DNA of 64,000 bases from Gammaproteobacteria bacterium (GTDB taxonomy: Bacteria > Pseudomonadota > Gammaproteobacteria > Magnimaribacterales > AG-339-G14). This document shows, piece after piece, positions 52,776 to 63,170 of the stretch. The notes beneath the pieces are model-generated. The model ran no database searches. It worked only from the letters and a program-made list of their open reading frames with translations, and was not told the origin of the DNA. The stretch lies in assembly GCA_003331625.1 (NCBI GenBank), contig QOPF01000002.1, positions 129,482 to 193,481 of the forward strand, given 5' to 3'. Each line of letters opens with the position of its first letter. Position 1 is the stretch's first letter. The translations under genes and the position numbers were made by a program.

Positions 52776-54449
52776 CTATTCCTTAGAAGAGTCATCAAGT
52801 TCTTCTTGAATTAAATCTCCTATCGAAGTTTTGGTTTCAGATTCAATCTGCTTATTTTTTGAAATATTTTCTTTAATCAATTCTTTTTCTTGGGATTTTT
52901 CCAAGGCAAATATAGATAAATTTATCTGTCGATTTTTTCTGTCTATTGAAGTAACTAGAGAAGTGATGCTTTCTCCCTCAGAAGGAACATTATCTTTAAA
53001 TTCTTTGAGTTTAATTTTACCAACAACTTCTTCAGAAAGGTTAATAAAGAGGTAGTCTTCGCCAATAGAGCTTACAGTTCCAATTAATTCTGTTCCTTTA
53101 GCATTATTTTTTGCATAAGAATCGAAAACATCCTCTGATAATTGTTTTATTCCAAGGGAAATTCTTTCTTTATGCGGATCTATTCCCAAGATAACTGCTT
53201 CAACTTCTTGTCCTTTAGAAAAAGCCTTAACAGCCTCTTCTTCTGTTTGACTCCAAGATAGGTCAGAAAGATGAACCAATCCATCTATGTTTCCTTCCAA
53301 ACCAACGAACATTCCAAAATCAGTTATTGACTTAACTTCTCCCTTTACATTGTCTCCAAGGCTATTATTTTCAGAGAAAGTGAGCCAGGGGTTTTCCTGA
53401 CACTGTTTCATTCCTAAAGAGACCCTTCTTTTGTCTACGTCAATTTCTAAAATCATGACTTCTACTTCATCTCCAACGGAGACAACTTTTGAAGGATGTA
53501 TGCTTTTATTGGTCCAATCTATCTCGGAAATATGCACTAAACCTTCGGTGTTTGAATCTAATTCAGCAAAAAAACCGTATTCAGCTATGCTTGTCACTCT
53601 TGCTTTGTTTATTGAATTTATTGGAAAAGAATCTTTTATATTCTCCCAAGGGTCACTTGATAATTGTTTGAGGCCTAAAGAAATTCTTGATTTTTCTTTA
53701 TCAAAATTTGTAACTTTAAAATCTAGTTTATCACCAACATTCAAAACTTCTGAAGGATGATTAATTCTCTTCCAAGTTATGTCAGTAATATGCAAAAGAC
53801 CATCAACGCCACCAAGATCAACAAAAGCACCATAGTCAGTAAGATTTTTTACAGTTCCAGAAATTAGAGTCCCTTCTTGAATAGTTGCAAAAATCTTTTC
53901 TCTTTCTTCTGAATTTAAATCTTCTTGGACTGCTTTTCTAGATAAAACTACGTTACTCTTTTCCTTATCAAGTTTAATGACTTTGAAATCTTGAAAAGTT
54001 TTTTCTAAATGATCAAAGCTATCGAGAGGCCTTGAATCAACTAAAGATCCTGGCAAGAATGCTCTTACCCCTGCGACATCTACAGTCATACCGCCTCTTA
54101 CTTTTCCAGAAATATAGCCCTTTATTAAGGCTTCTGTCTCTAGAGCTTCTTCAAGGTTTTTCCAACTTTCATCATGCATAGCTCTTATTCTAGAAACTCG
54201 AGTAGAGCCGTGTCCGTCTTCAACCGCTTCTAATGAAACTTTAACTTCATCTCCAATTGAAAGTTTTTCATCGGCCTCATCAGCTAAAAATTCAGCTCTA
54301 GGGATTAAAGACTCGGATTTTAAACCTACATGAACAGTAACCCAATCGTTGGTTAGGTCAACAATTACGCCAGAGATTAAGGCTCCTTGCTCAAAGTTAA
54401 GTGAAGTAAGACTCTCATCTAATAATTTTTCAAAAGCTGTATCTGTCAT
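52776..54449 (-). CDS. rpsA: 30S ribosomal protein S1
   Basis: The 557-residue protein has six S1 repeats. The first begins at about residue 20 (GALISGVIVDLTNDWVTVHV), and later ones carry the GxVxxIxxFGAFVxL pattern (for example GTVKNLTDYGAFVDLGGVDG). It brings mRNA to the ribosome. It overlaps cmk by four bases. It is the usual gammaproteobacterial length. E. coli rpsA is autoregulated from its leader; no such hairpin is obvious in the short upstream region here. Confidence 0.96.
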   Translation of the reverse strand: MTDTAFEKLLDESLTSLNFEQGALISGVIVDLTNDWVTVHVGLKSESLIPRAEFLADEADEKLSIGDEVKVSLEAVEDGHGSTRVSRIRAMHDESWKNLEEALETEALIKGYISGKVRGGMTVDVAGVRAFLPGSLVDSRPLDSFDHLEKTFQDFKVIKLDKEKSNVVLSRKAVQEDLNSEEREKIFATIQEGTLISGTVKNLTDYGAFVDLGGVDGLLHITDITWKRINHPSEVLNVGDKLDFKVTNFDKEKSRISLGLKQLSSDPWENIKDSFPINSINKARVTSIAEYGFFAELDSNTEGLVHISEIDWTNKSIHPSKVVSVGDEVEVMILEIDVDKRRVSLGMKQCQENPWLTFSENNSLGDNVKGEVKSITDFGMFVGLEGNIDGLVHLSDLSWSQTEEEAVKAFSKGQEVEAVILGIDPHKERISLGIKQLSEDVFDSYAKNNAKGTELIGTVSSIGEDYLFINLSEEVVGKIKLKEFKDNVPSEGESITSLVTSIDRKNRQINLSIFALEKSQEKELIKENISKNKQIESETKTSIGDLIQEELDDSSKE

Positions 54450-55144
54450 AATTTTTTGTATATCTCCATTACCTTTTCTTCCACTTCACTAATACACATT
54501 TTAGAGGTATCAATAATAATAGCTTCTTTAGCCGGTCTAAGAGGAGATACGTTTCTATTCATATCTTTTTCATCTCTTTTCTTAATAGCTAATAAAAGGT
54601 CGTGCATGATAACGTTCATACCCTTTTCTTTCAACTGATTGGCTCTTCTTTCTGCTCTTATTTCGGGACTGGCTTCTAGAAAAATTTTTAATGCTGCCTC
54701 AGGAAAAATCACAGTGCCCATATCTCTTCCATCTGCGATTAAACCTCTATCTTCTAGATAAGCATTTCTTTGAATTTTTATAATTGCAGATCTAATATTT
54801 GCATCTTTAGAAATTTCTGAAGCCTTAACGGCAATTTTTTCATTCCTAAGTTCTTCACCTAAAATTTTATTATTAAAATTTATTTCACACGAATAAGAGT
54901 CGATATTAGTAATAAGCTTGATTGAAGATTTTTCTAAAGTTTCAATTATTTCTTTGGAACTAGCTAAATTTTTTTCTGCAGCGATAAATCCTATAAGCCT
55001 ATATATCAAGCCACTATCTAGAACTTCCCAGCCTAATTTTTTAGCTAAAGAAAAAGCTAAAGTTCCTTTGCCCACGCCTCCAGGACCATCGATGGTGATA
55101 ATATTTTTAAGAAGTTTCAAACTTACACCCAAGTTTACTTCCAA
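54446..55144 (-). CDS. cmk: Cytidylate kinase
   Basis: The 232-residue frame has ITIDGPGGVGKGTLAFSLAK (P-loop, about 17-36), DGRDMGTVIFP and RRANQLKEKG. It phosphorylates CMP and dCMP. No ATG lies upstream of the P-loop. TTG codons at 55144, 55132 and 55120 are all possible starts; the one at 55132 has GGAAG five bases upstream. The gene overlaps the aroA 3' end. The order aroA-cmk-rpsA is typical of the group. Confidence 0.92.
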   Translation of the reverse strand: MEVNLGVSLKLLKNIITIDGPGGVGKGTLAFSLAKKLGWEVLDSGLIYRLIGFIAAEKNLASSKEIIETLEKSSIKLITNIDSYSCEINFNNKILGEELRNEKIAVKASEISKDANIRSAIIKIQRNAYLEDRGLIADGRDMGTVIFPEAALKIFLEASPEIRAERRANQLKEKGMNVIMHDLLLAIKKRDEKDMNRNVSPLRPAKEAIIIDTSKMCISEVEEKVMEIYKKL

Positions 55145-56414
55145 GAGAAATGAACTCAGGGAAGGAAGTACTTATGCATTCAGGAGAAAGAATATTAATT
55201 GAATCTTTGCAATTCGTTCCTGCAACTGCAAAAGACATCGCAATTCTATGATCAAAATAAGTCTCTACTTCGAAACCAGAAAACAAGTAATCCTTTCCTT
55301 TGCCTTCGACACAAAAGATATTTTCTTTGAAGAAGGTATTAATATTCATTTTCTTTAAACCTTTTTCCATTGCCAGCAGTCTATCGCTTTCTTTGTGCCT
55401 CAATTCTTCTATATCACTAAATTTTGAAACTCCCTCTGCAAAAGAACTTGCTATGAAAAGAATAGGTAGTTCGTCAATTAAATTTGGAACATCATTAGAA
55501 CTAACCTCACAAGCTTTCAAGTAAGAACTCTTTATAAGAATATCGCCGACGGGTTCTTTTCCTAAGTTTTTTTTATTTGTTATCTCAATATCTCCATCCA
55601 TTTCTTTTAATTTCTTTAGAAGAGCAATTCTTGAAGGATTTAAACCAACATTTTTTAGTAAAATCTTTGAATCTTTAGAAATTAGTGCCGCAACTATAAA
55701 AAAAGCTGCTGATGAAAAATCTCCTGGAATTTCTATATCACGAGCTAAAAATTTATCAGTTTTGTAAAGCGTCACCTCTGAATCAGTGTAAGAAATATTT
55801 GCGCCAAAATATTCAAACATCCTTTCGGTATGATCTCTTGTTGCACTTTTCTCTATAATTTTAGTTTCTTTTTCTTGGCCAAGACCCGCGTAAAGTAAAG
55901 AAGATTTTACTTGTGCACTGGCTATAGGCATTTCATAAATAATAGATTTTATTGTTTCAGAAGGGATAATATTTATTGGTAAAGTGAATTCTTTCGAAGC
56001 GTTAATGTTTGCACCCATTTTTGATAAAGGATCAATAATTCTCTTCATCGGCCTTTTTGATAAAGAATCATCTCCAGTCAGTCTTGAAGGGAAATTTTGT
56101 TGAGACAGTACACCGGACATAAGCCTCAATCCAGTTCCTGAGTTTCCAAAATATAAGTCATCTTTTGCTTCTGTAAAGCCCTTAAATCCCTTTCCCAAAA
56201 CAAAAAAGACATTATCTTTTTTAAAAATTTCAATACCTAAACTTTTCAAGGACTCTAATGTATTCAAAACATCTTCACTTTCTTGTAAATTCTTTATCCT
56301 AGACTCTCCCTCCGACATGGCGGAGCATATAAGAGCCCTGTGAGAAATAGATTTGTCTCCGGGAAGATTTATTTCGCCATTAAGTTGTTTTGAAAAATTT
56401 GAAATTAATTTCAT
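55107..56414 (-). CDS. aroA: 5-enolpyruvylshikimate-3-phosphate synthase
   Basis: The 435-residue EPSP synthase has LPGDKSISHRALICSAMSEG, the phosphate/PEP-binding GNSGTGLRLMSGVL, and RHKESDRLLAM. It performs the sixth step of the shikimate route. The glyphosate-binding stretch here is LYFGNSGTGLRLMSG, close to the Gly96-type glyphosate-sensitive form. It overlaps tyrA by four bases. Confidence 0.95.
   Translation of the reverse strand: MKLISNFSKQLNGEINLPGDKSISHRALICSAMSEGESRIKNLQESEDVLNTLESLKSLGIEIFKKDNVFFVLGKGFKGFTEAKDDLYFGNSGTGLRLMSGVLSQQNFPSRLTGDDSLSKRPMKRIIDPLSKMGANINASKEFTLPINIIPSETIKSIIYEMPIASAQVKSSLLYAGLGQEKETKIIEKSATRDHTERMFEYFGANISYTDSEVTLYKTDKFLARDIEIPGDFSSAAFFIVAALISKDSKILLKNVGLNPSRIALLKKLKEMDGDIEITNKKNLGKEPVGDILIKSSYLKACEVSSNDVPNLIDELPILFIASSFAEGVSKFSDIEELRHKESDRLLAMEKGLKKMNINTFFKENIFCVEGKGKDYLFSGFEVETYFDHRIAMSFAVAGTNCKDSINILSPECISTSFPEFISLGSKLGCKFETS
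55138..55142 (-). promoter_or_regulatory. Possible ribosome-binding site deciding the cmk start
   Basis: GGAAG on the minus strand lies five bases before a TTG at 55132 inside the 3' end of aroA. It favours initiation at 55132, not at the longest TTG at 55144, and would give a protein four residues shorter. The site is within aroA coding sequence, so the pair would be translationally coupled. Confidence 0.4.
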
Positions 56415-57274
56415 TGATTAAGAGACTTTTTGGTTTTTTTTATTTTTTTTAAATGACTTAGTAATTTAGTTGCATCATCATTTGAAATATACTTTTTAAA
56501 ATTATCTATCTCATTTTGTAATTCATTAATATCCTTTAAAAGGTTCTTTCTATTTAGAGAGAATATATTTTCCCACATGACAGGGTCGCTTTCGGCTATT
56601 CTTGTAAAGTCTTTTAATCCTCCACCAATAAAATTTTTATATTGTGAAATTTTTCTTTTTGAAAATAGCGATATTAAGCTAAAAGCTACAATGTGAGGAA
56701 GATGGCTGGTCAAAGAAAATATTTTGTCATGTAATTTATAATCCAAAACTATACTCGTCGCTCCTAATTCATCCCATAACTCTTTGCAAGCATTTAAAGA
56801 ACGTGAAGAATTTCCCGGTAATTTAGAAATTGTTGATATTCTGTCTTTGAATAAGTTTGCTTTTGAATTTATAAAACCACTATTTTCAGAGCCAGCAATT
56901 GGATGAGATAAAATAAATTTTGATGATAAATTATATTTTTTAACTAGCTTGTATATGTCACCTTTGACACTTGAACAATCCGTAATAAATTCTGAAGTAT
57001 CTAAAAATTTTGGAAATTCTTGAAAAACTTTTAATAAATCTTTAGGAGGCAAGGCAAGGATAACAAATAATTTTTTTTTGCTATCAATTTTTTCCTGACC
57101 GCCTCTAATTACTTTTGCTTTCTTTGCCATTTCAAAAATCTTTTTGCTTTTATCTATAGCTAAAACTTCATAATTATTCTTTGAAAGTTTTTTTGCAATA
57201 GAGCCCCCAATTAAGCCAAGCCCTATAATTAAAAATTGAATATTTTTTTTATTTTGAGAGAAGATCTTTTTCAT
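56411..57274 (-). CDS. tyrA: Prephenate (or arogenate) dehydrogenase
   Basis: The 287-residue protein has FLIIGLGLIGGSIAKKL for NAD, ITDCSSVKG and FILSHPIAGSENSG, with the catalytic His. There is no chorismate mutase domain, unlike E. coli TyrA. It makes hydroxyphenylpyruvate (or tyrosine). It overlaps hisC by 26 bases and aroA by four. Confidence 0.9.
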   Translation of the reverse strand: MKKIFSQNKKNIQFLIIGLGLIGGSIAKKLSKNNYEVLAIDKSKKIFEMAKKAKVIRGGQEKIDSKKKLFVILALPPKDLLKVFQEFPKFLDTSEFITDCSSVKGDIYKLVKKYNLSSKFILSHPIAGSENSGFINSKANLFKDRISTISKLPGNSSRSLNACKELWDELGATSIVLDYKLHDKIFSLTSHLPHIVAFSLISLFSKRKISQYKNFIGGGLKDFTRIAESDPVMWENIFSLNRKNLLKDINELQNEIDNFKKYISNDDATKLLSHLKKIKKTKKSLNQ

Positions 57275-58361
57275 ATTCCTCTAAAATCTGCAAGAAAAAA
57301 TCCATCTCTTCTTCTGTACCAATTGAAACCCTAAGATGCTGTGGCATTTCATAAACTTTTAAAGACCTTAAAATTATTCCTCTCTCTAAAAAAAACTGAA
57401 AAGCTTTGTCAGAATCTTGTTTTGCATCAAATGAGATAAAGTTCCCAAAGGAGTTAATATATTCAAAATTGAACTTTTCCAGAATTAGTTTTATTTTTTT
57501 CATCCCGGATTCATTTATTTTAATAGATTCCTCTATGTGATCTTTATCGAAAATGGCTACAATTCCTGATGATAAAGCTAGTGAATTTACATTAAAGGGT
57601 TGTCGTACTCTATTAAGATAATCTGCAAGATCTGGATTAGAAATGCAAAATCCTAACCTTAGGGCAGCTAATCCATGAGCTTTAGAAAAACTTCTAGAAA
57701 TAACTAAGTTTGGATATTCTTTGATAAGTGAAAAAGGGATATCAAATTCTGAACCTTCAATATACTCAAAATAGGCCTGGTCGAGAAAAACTATAATATC
57801 GTCTGAGATATTACTAAGAAAATCCTTAATCTCTTTCAGGTTTTTCACTGTACCGGTTGGATTATTTGGCGAAGCAATAAATACTATTTTGGTATTTTTA
57901 TCTACTAGATTAAGCATCAAATCAAGATCATGACCCCAATTTTTTGCTTTGGCTTTAATTGGTTCAGCTCCTGTTGCTTTAATTGCTAGAGGGTAAATTG
58001 CAAAACCATGTTGAGAGTAAATTGCATTCGTACCCTCTCCTAGAAAACATCTTGAAACAAATTCAATTAAATCATTAGAACCGTTTCCAATAGTAATTTG
58101 ATTTAAATCTACTTCATATTTTTTAGAAATGTTTTGTTTTAAATCATATGCATTGCCATCTGGATAGCGGTTCAATTCAATATGCTTTTGAATTACTGCT
58201 AATGCTTTTGGACTTGCGCCAAGAGGATTTTCATTACTTGCTAACTTAATCATTTTAGAGAGGCCTAATTTTTTTTGTGTATGCTCTAAAGGAAGTCCAG
58301 GTTCATAGGGCTCAAGACCAAGTACTCCCTTATTTAAGTTGTCTAAAAAAGAATTTTTCAT
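57249..58361 (-). CDS. hisC: Histidinol-phosphate/aromatic aminotransferase
   Basis: The 370-residue class I/II PLP enzyme has LASNENPLGASPKAL, ITIGNGSNDLIE, FIASPNNPTGT, FLDQAYFEYIEG and the PLP Lys in SRSFSKAHGLAALRLG. It can serve histidine and probably also phenylalanine/tyrosine synthesis, since it lies between pheA and tyrA. It starts four bases after the pheA stop. Confidence 0.9.
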   Translation of the reverse strand: MKNSFLDNLNKGVLGLEPYEPGLPLEHTQKKLGLSKMIKLASNENPLGASPKALAVIQKHIELNRYPDGNAYDLKQNISKKYEVDLNQITIGNGSNDLIEFVSRCFLGEGTNAIYSQHGFAIYPLAIKATGAEPIKAKAKNWGHDLDLMLNLVDKNTKIVFIASPNNPTGTVKNLKEIKDFLSNISDDIIVFLDQAYFEYIEGSEFDIPFSLIKEYPNLVISRSFSKAHGLAALRLGFCISNPDLADYLNRVRQPFNVNSLALSSGIVAIFDKDHIEESIKINESGMKKIKLILEKFNFEYINSFGNFISFDAKQDSDKAFQFFLERGIILRSLKVYEMPQHLRVSIGTEEEMDFFLQILEEYEKDLLSK

Positions 58362-58365
58362 AGGG

Positions 58366-59454
58366 TTAGTAGGCTTTTGGATAAGAGCCTAATATTTGAA
58401 GATCTTGACTAACTTTTTCTAGCTCCTTGAATAGATTTACAATATTTTTATCAGAAGCATGTCCTTGGAACTCCAGAAAAAAAGAATATTGCCATTTATT
58501 ATTTTTTACTGGTCTAGATAATATATTAGTTAAATTAACTCTATTTTTGTTGAGAATTTGAAGGACTTTATAAAGTGCTCCTTGCTCATTTTTTAAACTC
58601 AAACAAATAGAAGTTTTATCTTGAAAGGATTTTTCAGGATATTCGTTTCCAATAACCAAAAATCTCGTAGTGTTGCCTGCTTGATCTTGAATTTTTGATT
58701 GCAATATATTTAGATTATAAATCTCGCCAATTTTTTTTGAACCAATACATGATTTACCTATTTTGTTTTTTACTAACTGAGCAGCTTTTGCGGAACTATC
58801 TGTTTCTATGATTTTGACTTTAGGTAACTTTCTTTGAAGCCAATTCCTGCATTGAGCTAATGCCTGAGGATGGGCATAAACTGATTTTATTTTATTTATA
58901 TTTTTTTCTGATGAAATCAAACAATGCTCTATCTTAAGTTCAAGCTCGGAACAAATTTTTAAGTTGCTTTGCATGAGACTATCCAAAGATTGATTAACAA
59001 TACCTTCTATAGAATTTTCGATGGGAACAACTCCATACGAGTTATCGTCCTTGGCAACTTCATTAAAGATTTCTGTTATGTTTGAACTTTCAATTTTTTC
59101 TACAGAACTTCCAAAGTGTTGAATCGTAGCAATTTCAGAAAAAGTTCCTTTAGGCCCTAAAAAATGTACTTTAATTTTTTTTTCTAATGTGAAGCAAGCA
59201 GAGATAATTTCTTTAAAAATATTTTTTATCTTATTTGAAGGAATAGAACTTTTATTTTTATTTAATAAATTTTTTATTAGTTTTGCTTCTCTATCTGGAC
59301 GATAAAAGGTTTTATTTCCTGATTTTTTTTTAATTTTTCCAGCATTTATTACTAATTCTGAACGATCAGAAATGAGATTTAAAATCCTCTCATCAATTAA
59401 ATCGATTTGATTTCTATTATCTTCTAAATTATTTGGAAGCTTTTTTTTAACCAT
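58366..59454 (-). CDS. pheA: Bifunctional chorismate mutase/prephenate dehydratase
   Basis: The protein has an N-terminal AroQ helical chorismate mutase (about 5-90; DLIDERILNLISDRSELV), a prephenate dehydratase domain with VHFLGPKGTFSE and the catalytic NTTRFLVIG, and a C-terminal ACT domain (TSICLSLKNEQGALYKVLQI). Phe feedback by the ACT domain is expected from the family. I choose ATG 59454; a TTG at 59466 gives four more residues and a longer overlap with serC. Confidence 0.93.
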   Translation of the reverse strand: MVKKKLPNNLEDNRNQIDLIDERILNLISDRSELVINAGKIKKKSGNKTFYRPDREAKLIKNLLNKNKSSIPSNKIKNIFKEIISACFTLEKKIKVHFLGPKGTFSEIATIQHFGSSVEKIESSNITEIFNEVAKDDNSYGVVPIENSIEGIVNQSLDSLMQSNLKICSELELKIEHCLISSEKNINKIKSVYAHPQALAQCRNWLQRKLPKVKIIETDSSAKAAQLVKNKIGKSCIGSKKIGEIYNLNILQSKIQDQAGNTTRFLVIGNEYPEKSFQDKTSICLSLKNEQGALYKVLQILNKNRVNLTNILSRPVKNNKWQYSFFLEFQGHASDKNIVNLFKELEKVSQDLQILGSYPKAY

Positions 59455-60529
59455 TAGACTTTTCAAACTCTTTCATAAAACTGATTAAGGAATCTACTCC
59501 TTCTTTTGGAACGCCATTATAGATACTGGCTCTCATTCCTCCTACAGAACGATGTCCGCCAAGATTTAGAAGTCCATTAGATTCTGCTTCAGACAGAAAT
59601 TTTGAATTCAAAGAATCATCACTGAGTAAAAAAGGAACGTTCATTAGCGATCTAGAAACTTTATCGATATCGTTCATATAAAAACTACTTTCATCTATGA
59701 ATGAATATAATGCGTTTGCTTTTGACTCATTTACGGCCTTTTGGTTCAACAATCCGCCATTTTTCTTTAGCCATTTAAATACCATTCCTGATAAGTACCA
59801 AGCAAAAGTTGGGGGCGTGTTGTACATTGAATCAGAGTCGGCATAAGTTTTGTATTGCATCATCGCGGGAAGATTTTCTTTTTCTTTAATTAATTCCTTT
59901 TTGATTACAATGATTGCCAAGCCCGACGGGCCAATATTTTTTTGAGCTCCAGCGTAAAGCATACCAAATTTAGAAACATCTAAAGGCTCTGAAAGAATAC
60001 AAGATGAACAGTCTGCAACAAGATTAGATTTAGGAAGATTTTCTAAATTTCTTAAACTAACACCATCTATTGTTTCGTTTAAAACAAGATGAGTAAAAAG
60101 TGAATTTTCATCAATATTCCAACTTTTTGGATCTGGGTATTTTTTATAGGATTCGTCTGCTGATGACGCAGATATTTCAACCAAGCCAAATTTTTTTGCT
60201 TCTTTAATCGCTTTTTTTGACCACTGGCCAACGTCTAAATAACTACAAAGAGATTTGTTGCTAGTTAAGAGATTCATGGGAACCATAGAAAACTGTAAAG
60301 AAGCTCCTCCTTGAATGAATAAAACTTCGTAATCTGAATTTATTTTCAAAAGATCTATGAAATCTTGTTTAGCAGTTTCAGCTATCTCAACAAATTCTTT
60401 GCTTCTGTGGCTCATTTCCATAACGGACAAACCCTTCCCTTTCCAGTCAGGAATTTCTTCCTTTAACTGACTTAAAACCTCTTCTGGAATTGCAGCAGGT
60501 CCTGCACAAAAATTATAATTTCTAGACAT
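59447..60529 (-). CDS. serC: Phosphoserine aminotransferase
   Basis: The 360-residue class V PLP enzyme has NFCAGPAAIPEEVLSQLKEE, FIQGGASLQFSMVPMNLL and the PLP Lys in LYAGAQKNIGPSGLAIIVI. It makes phosphoserine from phosphohydroxypyruvate and also serves vitamin B6 synthesis. It begins 11 bases after the gyrA stop. Confidence 0.95.
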   Translation of the reverse strand: MSRNYNFCAGPAAIPEEVLSQLKEEIPDWKGKGLSVMEMSHRSKEFVEIAETAKQDFIDLLKINSDYEVLFIQGGASLQFSMVPMNLLTSNKSLCSYLDVGQWSKKAIKEAKKFGLVEISASSADESYKKYPDPKSWNIDENSLFTHLVLNETIDGVSLRNLENLPKSNLVADCSSCILSEPLDVSKFGMLYAGAQKNIGPSGLAIIVIKKELIKEKENLPAMMQYKTYADSDSMYNTPPTFAWYLSGMVFKWLKKNGGLLNQKAVNESKANALYSFIDESSFYMNDIDKVSRSLMNVPFLLSDDSLNSKFLSEAESNGLLNLGGHRSVGGMRASIYNGVPKEGVDSLISFMKEFEKSNG

Positions 60530-60540
60530 TTTTTTATTAT

Positions 60541-63063
60541 TTACGAATCTATTGCTAATGCAAGTCCATTTAAAGCTTCGTCTTCTTTTAATTTAATTAC
60601 TCTTACTCCTTGAGTATTCCTCCCAATTAAACTTATTTCTGAAACTTTTGTCCTTACCAACATTCCTTTATTGGTAATAAGTATGACTTCATCGTCTTTC
60701 ACTACTTCTTTTGCTGATATTAAACTTCCATTTCTAGAGGTTGTTTGCATTGCAATTACTCCTTTTGCTCCTCTTTTGGTTTTTCTAAAGTCACTTACCT
60801 TGGATCTTTTTCCATATCCTTTTTCTGAAACAGTAAGGATTTCCGATTCAGCAGATGGCTTGAGTAATGAAATAACTTTTTGATCTTTATTGAGAGTAAT
60901 GCCTTTAACGCCTCTTGTATCTCTTCCCATTGACCTGGCATCGGATTCATTAAAAAATACGGCTTTTCCTGCATTTGAAACAACCATTAATTCTGAACTG
61001 CCATTAGTTATTAAAGTGCCAACCAACTCATCGTTCTCGTCTAATTTGATGGCTCTCTTACCGTTTTTTCTAGGTTTTTTAAATTCTGATAAAGGAGTTT
61101 TTTTAACTATTCCATTTTGAGTAGCCATAAAAACATAAGCTTCTTCTTCAAAAGATTCTACATCTAATAAACTAGTGACTCTTTCGGATTCGTCTAAATC
61201 AATTAAATTTACTAATGGCCTACCCTTTGCAATTCTTGACGCTTGGGGTATTTGATAAACTTTTAACCAATAAACCTTACCCAAGTTTGAAAAACACAAT
61301 AAAGTTCTGTGAGTATTGGCAACAATTAATTGCTCTACAAAATCTTCATCTTTGACAGATGCTGCGGTCTTACCCATACCTCCTCTTCTTTGAGATTGAT
61401 ATACATCAAGAGGTTGAGTTTTGGCATACCCTAGATTAGAGATTGTCACAACCATATCTTCTGGTTTAATTAAATCTTCTGTTGATAAGTCTAATTTATC
61501 TTCTATAGGTGTTTTCCTTTGATCTCCAAATTCCTCTTTAACAAAAATTAATTCCTCTTCAATGACTTCTTGCAATCTTTCAGGATTCTCAAGAATTTCA
61601 TTTAAAGCTGCAATGTCTTGAAGAACTTCTTCGTATTCCTTTATTAAATTGTCTTGTTCCAAACCAGTTAATCTTTGTAGTCTTAAATCTAGAATTGCTT
61701 GAGCTTGTTTTGAAGATAATTTATAGCTGGACCCATTCAAACCAAAATCCTCAAAAATATCTTCTGGTTTAGTATCTATTGATCCGGCTTTTTTTATTAA
61801 TCCATTAATAACTGAGGATTTCCAATTTTTTGAGAGCAGTTTTTTCTTTGCTTCATTTGGATCTTTGGATTTTTTAATTAGATCTATAATTGGGTCTATG
61901 TTTGAAAGAGCAACTGTTAAACCTTCTAAAATATGACCTCTATCTTTGGATTTAGCTAAATCAAAAATTGTCCTTCTAGAAACAACTGATCTTCGATGGC
62001 CTAAAAATATTTCCAGAATCTCTTTGAGATTCAAAACTTTAGGCACTCGGTCAACAATAGCAACGTTATTTATTCCATACGAAGTCTGGAGTTGTGACTG
62101 AGCATAAAGATTATTTAGGATTACTTCAGGATTTTGGCCAGTTTTAAGATCAACAACTATCCTTACTCCTTCTCTATCAGATTCGTCTCTAATTTCAGAT
62201 ATACCTTCTATTTTTTTATCTTTTGAAAGATCTGCTATCTTTTCCACTAAATTTGCCTTGTTGACCTGATAAGGAATTTCAGTAACTACTAACTTACTTC
62301 TGTCGTTTTTATCAGTTTCTATGTCAACTTTTGCTCTGAGAACAATCTTTCCTCTTCCTGTCTTTGCTGCCTCTATGGCTCCTGACTTACCATTTATGAT
62401 TCCTCCAGTTGGGAAATCTGGTCCCGGAATTATTTCAATTAACTCATCAAAAGAAATTTCTGGATTTTTTAAAACAGCCAAACAACCATTTATAGTTTCA
62501 GTTAAGTTATGAGGAAGAATATTTGTTGCTAGGCCAACTGCAATACCTGATGATCCATTTACTAAAAGATTTGGATATGTTGTAGGAAGAACATCTGGAA
62601 TAAGTTCAGTTCCATCATAATTCTCTACGTAATCAACTGTCTCTTTATTTATATCGTTAAGTAGAGCATTACTAATTTTTGCCATTCTTGCTTCTGTATA
62701 TCTCATCGCTGCAGCTCCGTCTCCATCCATAGAACCGAAGTTCCCTTGGCCATCTACTAATGGATATCGCATACTAAAATCTTGAGCCATTCTGACTACA
62801 GTTTGATAAATAGCAGAATCTCCATGAGGGTGATATTTACCCATTACTTCTCCAACTATTCTCGCTGATTTTAAATGGGGTCTATTCCATTCGTTATTCA
62901 ACTTGAACATTGCATACAATGTTCTTCGGTGGACTGGTTTTAAGCCGTCTCTGGCGTCGGGAAGAGCTCTGCCAACGATTACGCTCATTGCGTAATCCAT
63001 ATAAGAGCTCTTTAATTCATCCGTAATATTAACGGGAATTACATCTGAAATAGTATCGTCCAT
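60541..63063 (-). CDS. gyrA: DNA gyrase subunit A
   Basis: The 840-residue protein has the breakage-reunion domain with catalytic Tyr122 ([11 protein letters not shown]) and a beta-pinwheel C-terminal domain with GyrA-box QRRGGMGK near 560. It lacks the acidic tail of the 875-residue E. coli protein. Position 83 is Ser, but position 87 (usually Asp or Glu) is Gln: GDSAIYQT. It cuts and passes DNA for negative supercoiling with GyrB, which is not in the window. Promoter sequence in the 107-base spacer to pntB is not evident. Confidence 0.96.
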   Translation of the reverse strand: MDDTISDVIPVNITDELKSSYMDYAMSVIVGRALPDARDGLKPVHRRTLYAMFKLNNEWNRPHLKSARIVGEVMGKYHPHGDSAIYQTVVRMAQDFSMRYPLVDGQGNFGSMDGDGAAAMRYTEARMAKISNALLNDINKETVDYVENYDGTELIPDVLPTTYPNLLVNGSSGIAVGLATNILPHNLTETINGCLAVLKNPEISFDELIEIIPGPDFPTGGIINGKSGAIEAAKTGRGKIVLRAKVDIETDKNDRSKLVVTEIPYQVNKANLVEKIADLSKDKKIEGISEIRDESDREGVRIVVDLKTGQNPEVILNNLYAQSQLQTSYGINNVAIVDRVPKVLNLKEILEIFLGHRRSVVSRRTIFDLAKSKDRGHILEGLTVALSNIDPIIDLIKKSKDPNEAKKKLLSKNWKSSVINGLIKKAGSIDTKPEDIFEDFGLNGSSYKLSSKQAQAILDLRLQRLTGLEQDNLIKEYEEVLQDIAALNEILENPERLQEVIEEELIFVKEEFGDQRKTPIEDKLDLSTEDLIKPEDMVVTISNLGYAKTQPLDVYQSQRRGGMGKTAASVKDEDFVEQLIVANTHRTLLCFSNLGKVYWLKVYQIPQASRIAKGRPLVNLIDLDESERVTSLLDVESFEEEAYVFMATQNGIVKKTPLSEFKKPRKNGKRAIKLDENDELVGTLITNGSSELMVVSNAGKAVFFNESDARSMGRDTRGVKGITLNKDQKVISLLKPSAESEILTVSEKGYGKRSKVSDFRKTKRGAKGVIAMQTTSRNGSLISAKEVVKDDEVILITNKGMLVRTKVSEISLIGRNTQGVRVIKLKEDEALNGLALAIDS

Positions 63064-63170
63064 AAAGAAAAATTAAGAAAATTTATTGAAGTTTTAAGCA
63101 AAAATAAAGACTCATAAACTACATTTATTTTAGCATTTTATGGGTATTTTTACTCTTAAAATTTTAAGAA

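Noticed and set aside
63155-63168. Perfect 14-base palindrome CTTAAAATTTTAAG between pntB and gyrA
   Set aside because: It is all A/T except the ends, has no loop and is not followed by a T-run in the minus direction, so I do not call it a terminator or operator.
63064-63170. Possible promoter for gyrA
   Set aside because: TAAAAT-like and TTGCTT-like hexamers occur but never with consensus partners at 16-18 bases; such matches are expected by chance in AT-rich DNA.
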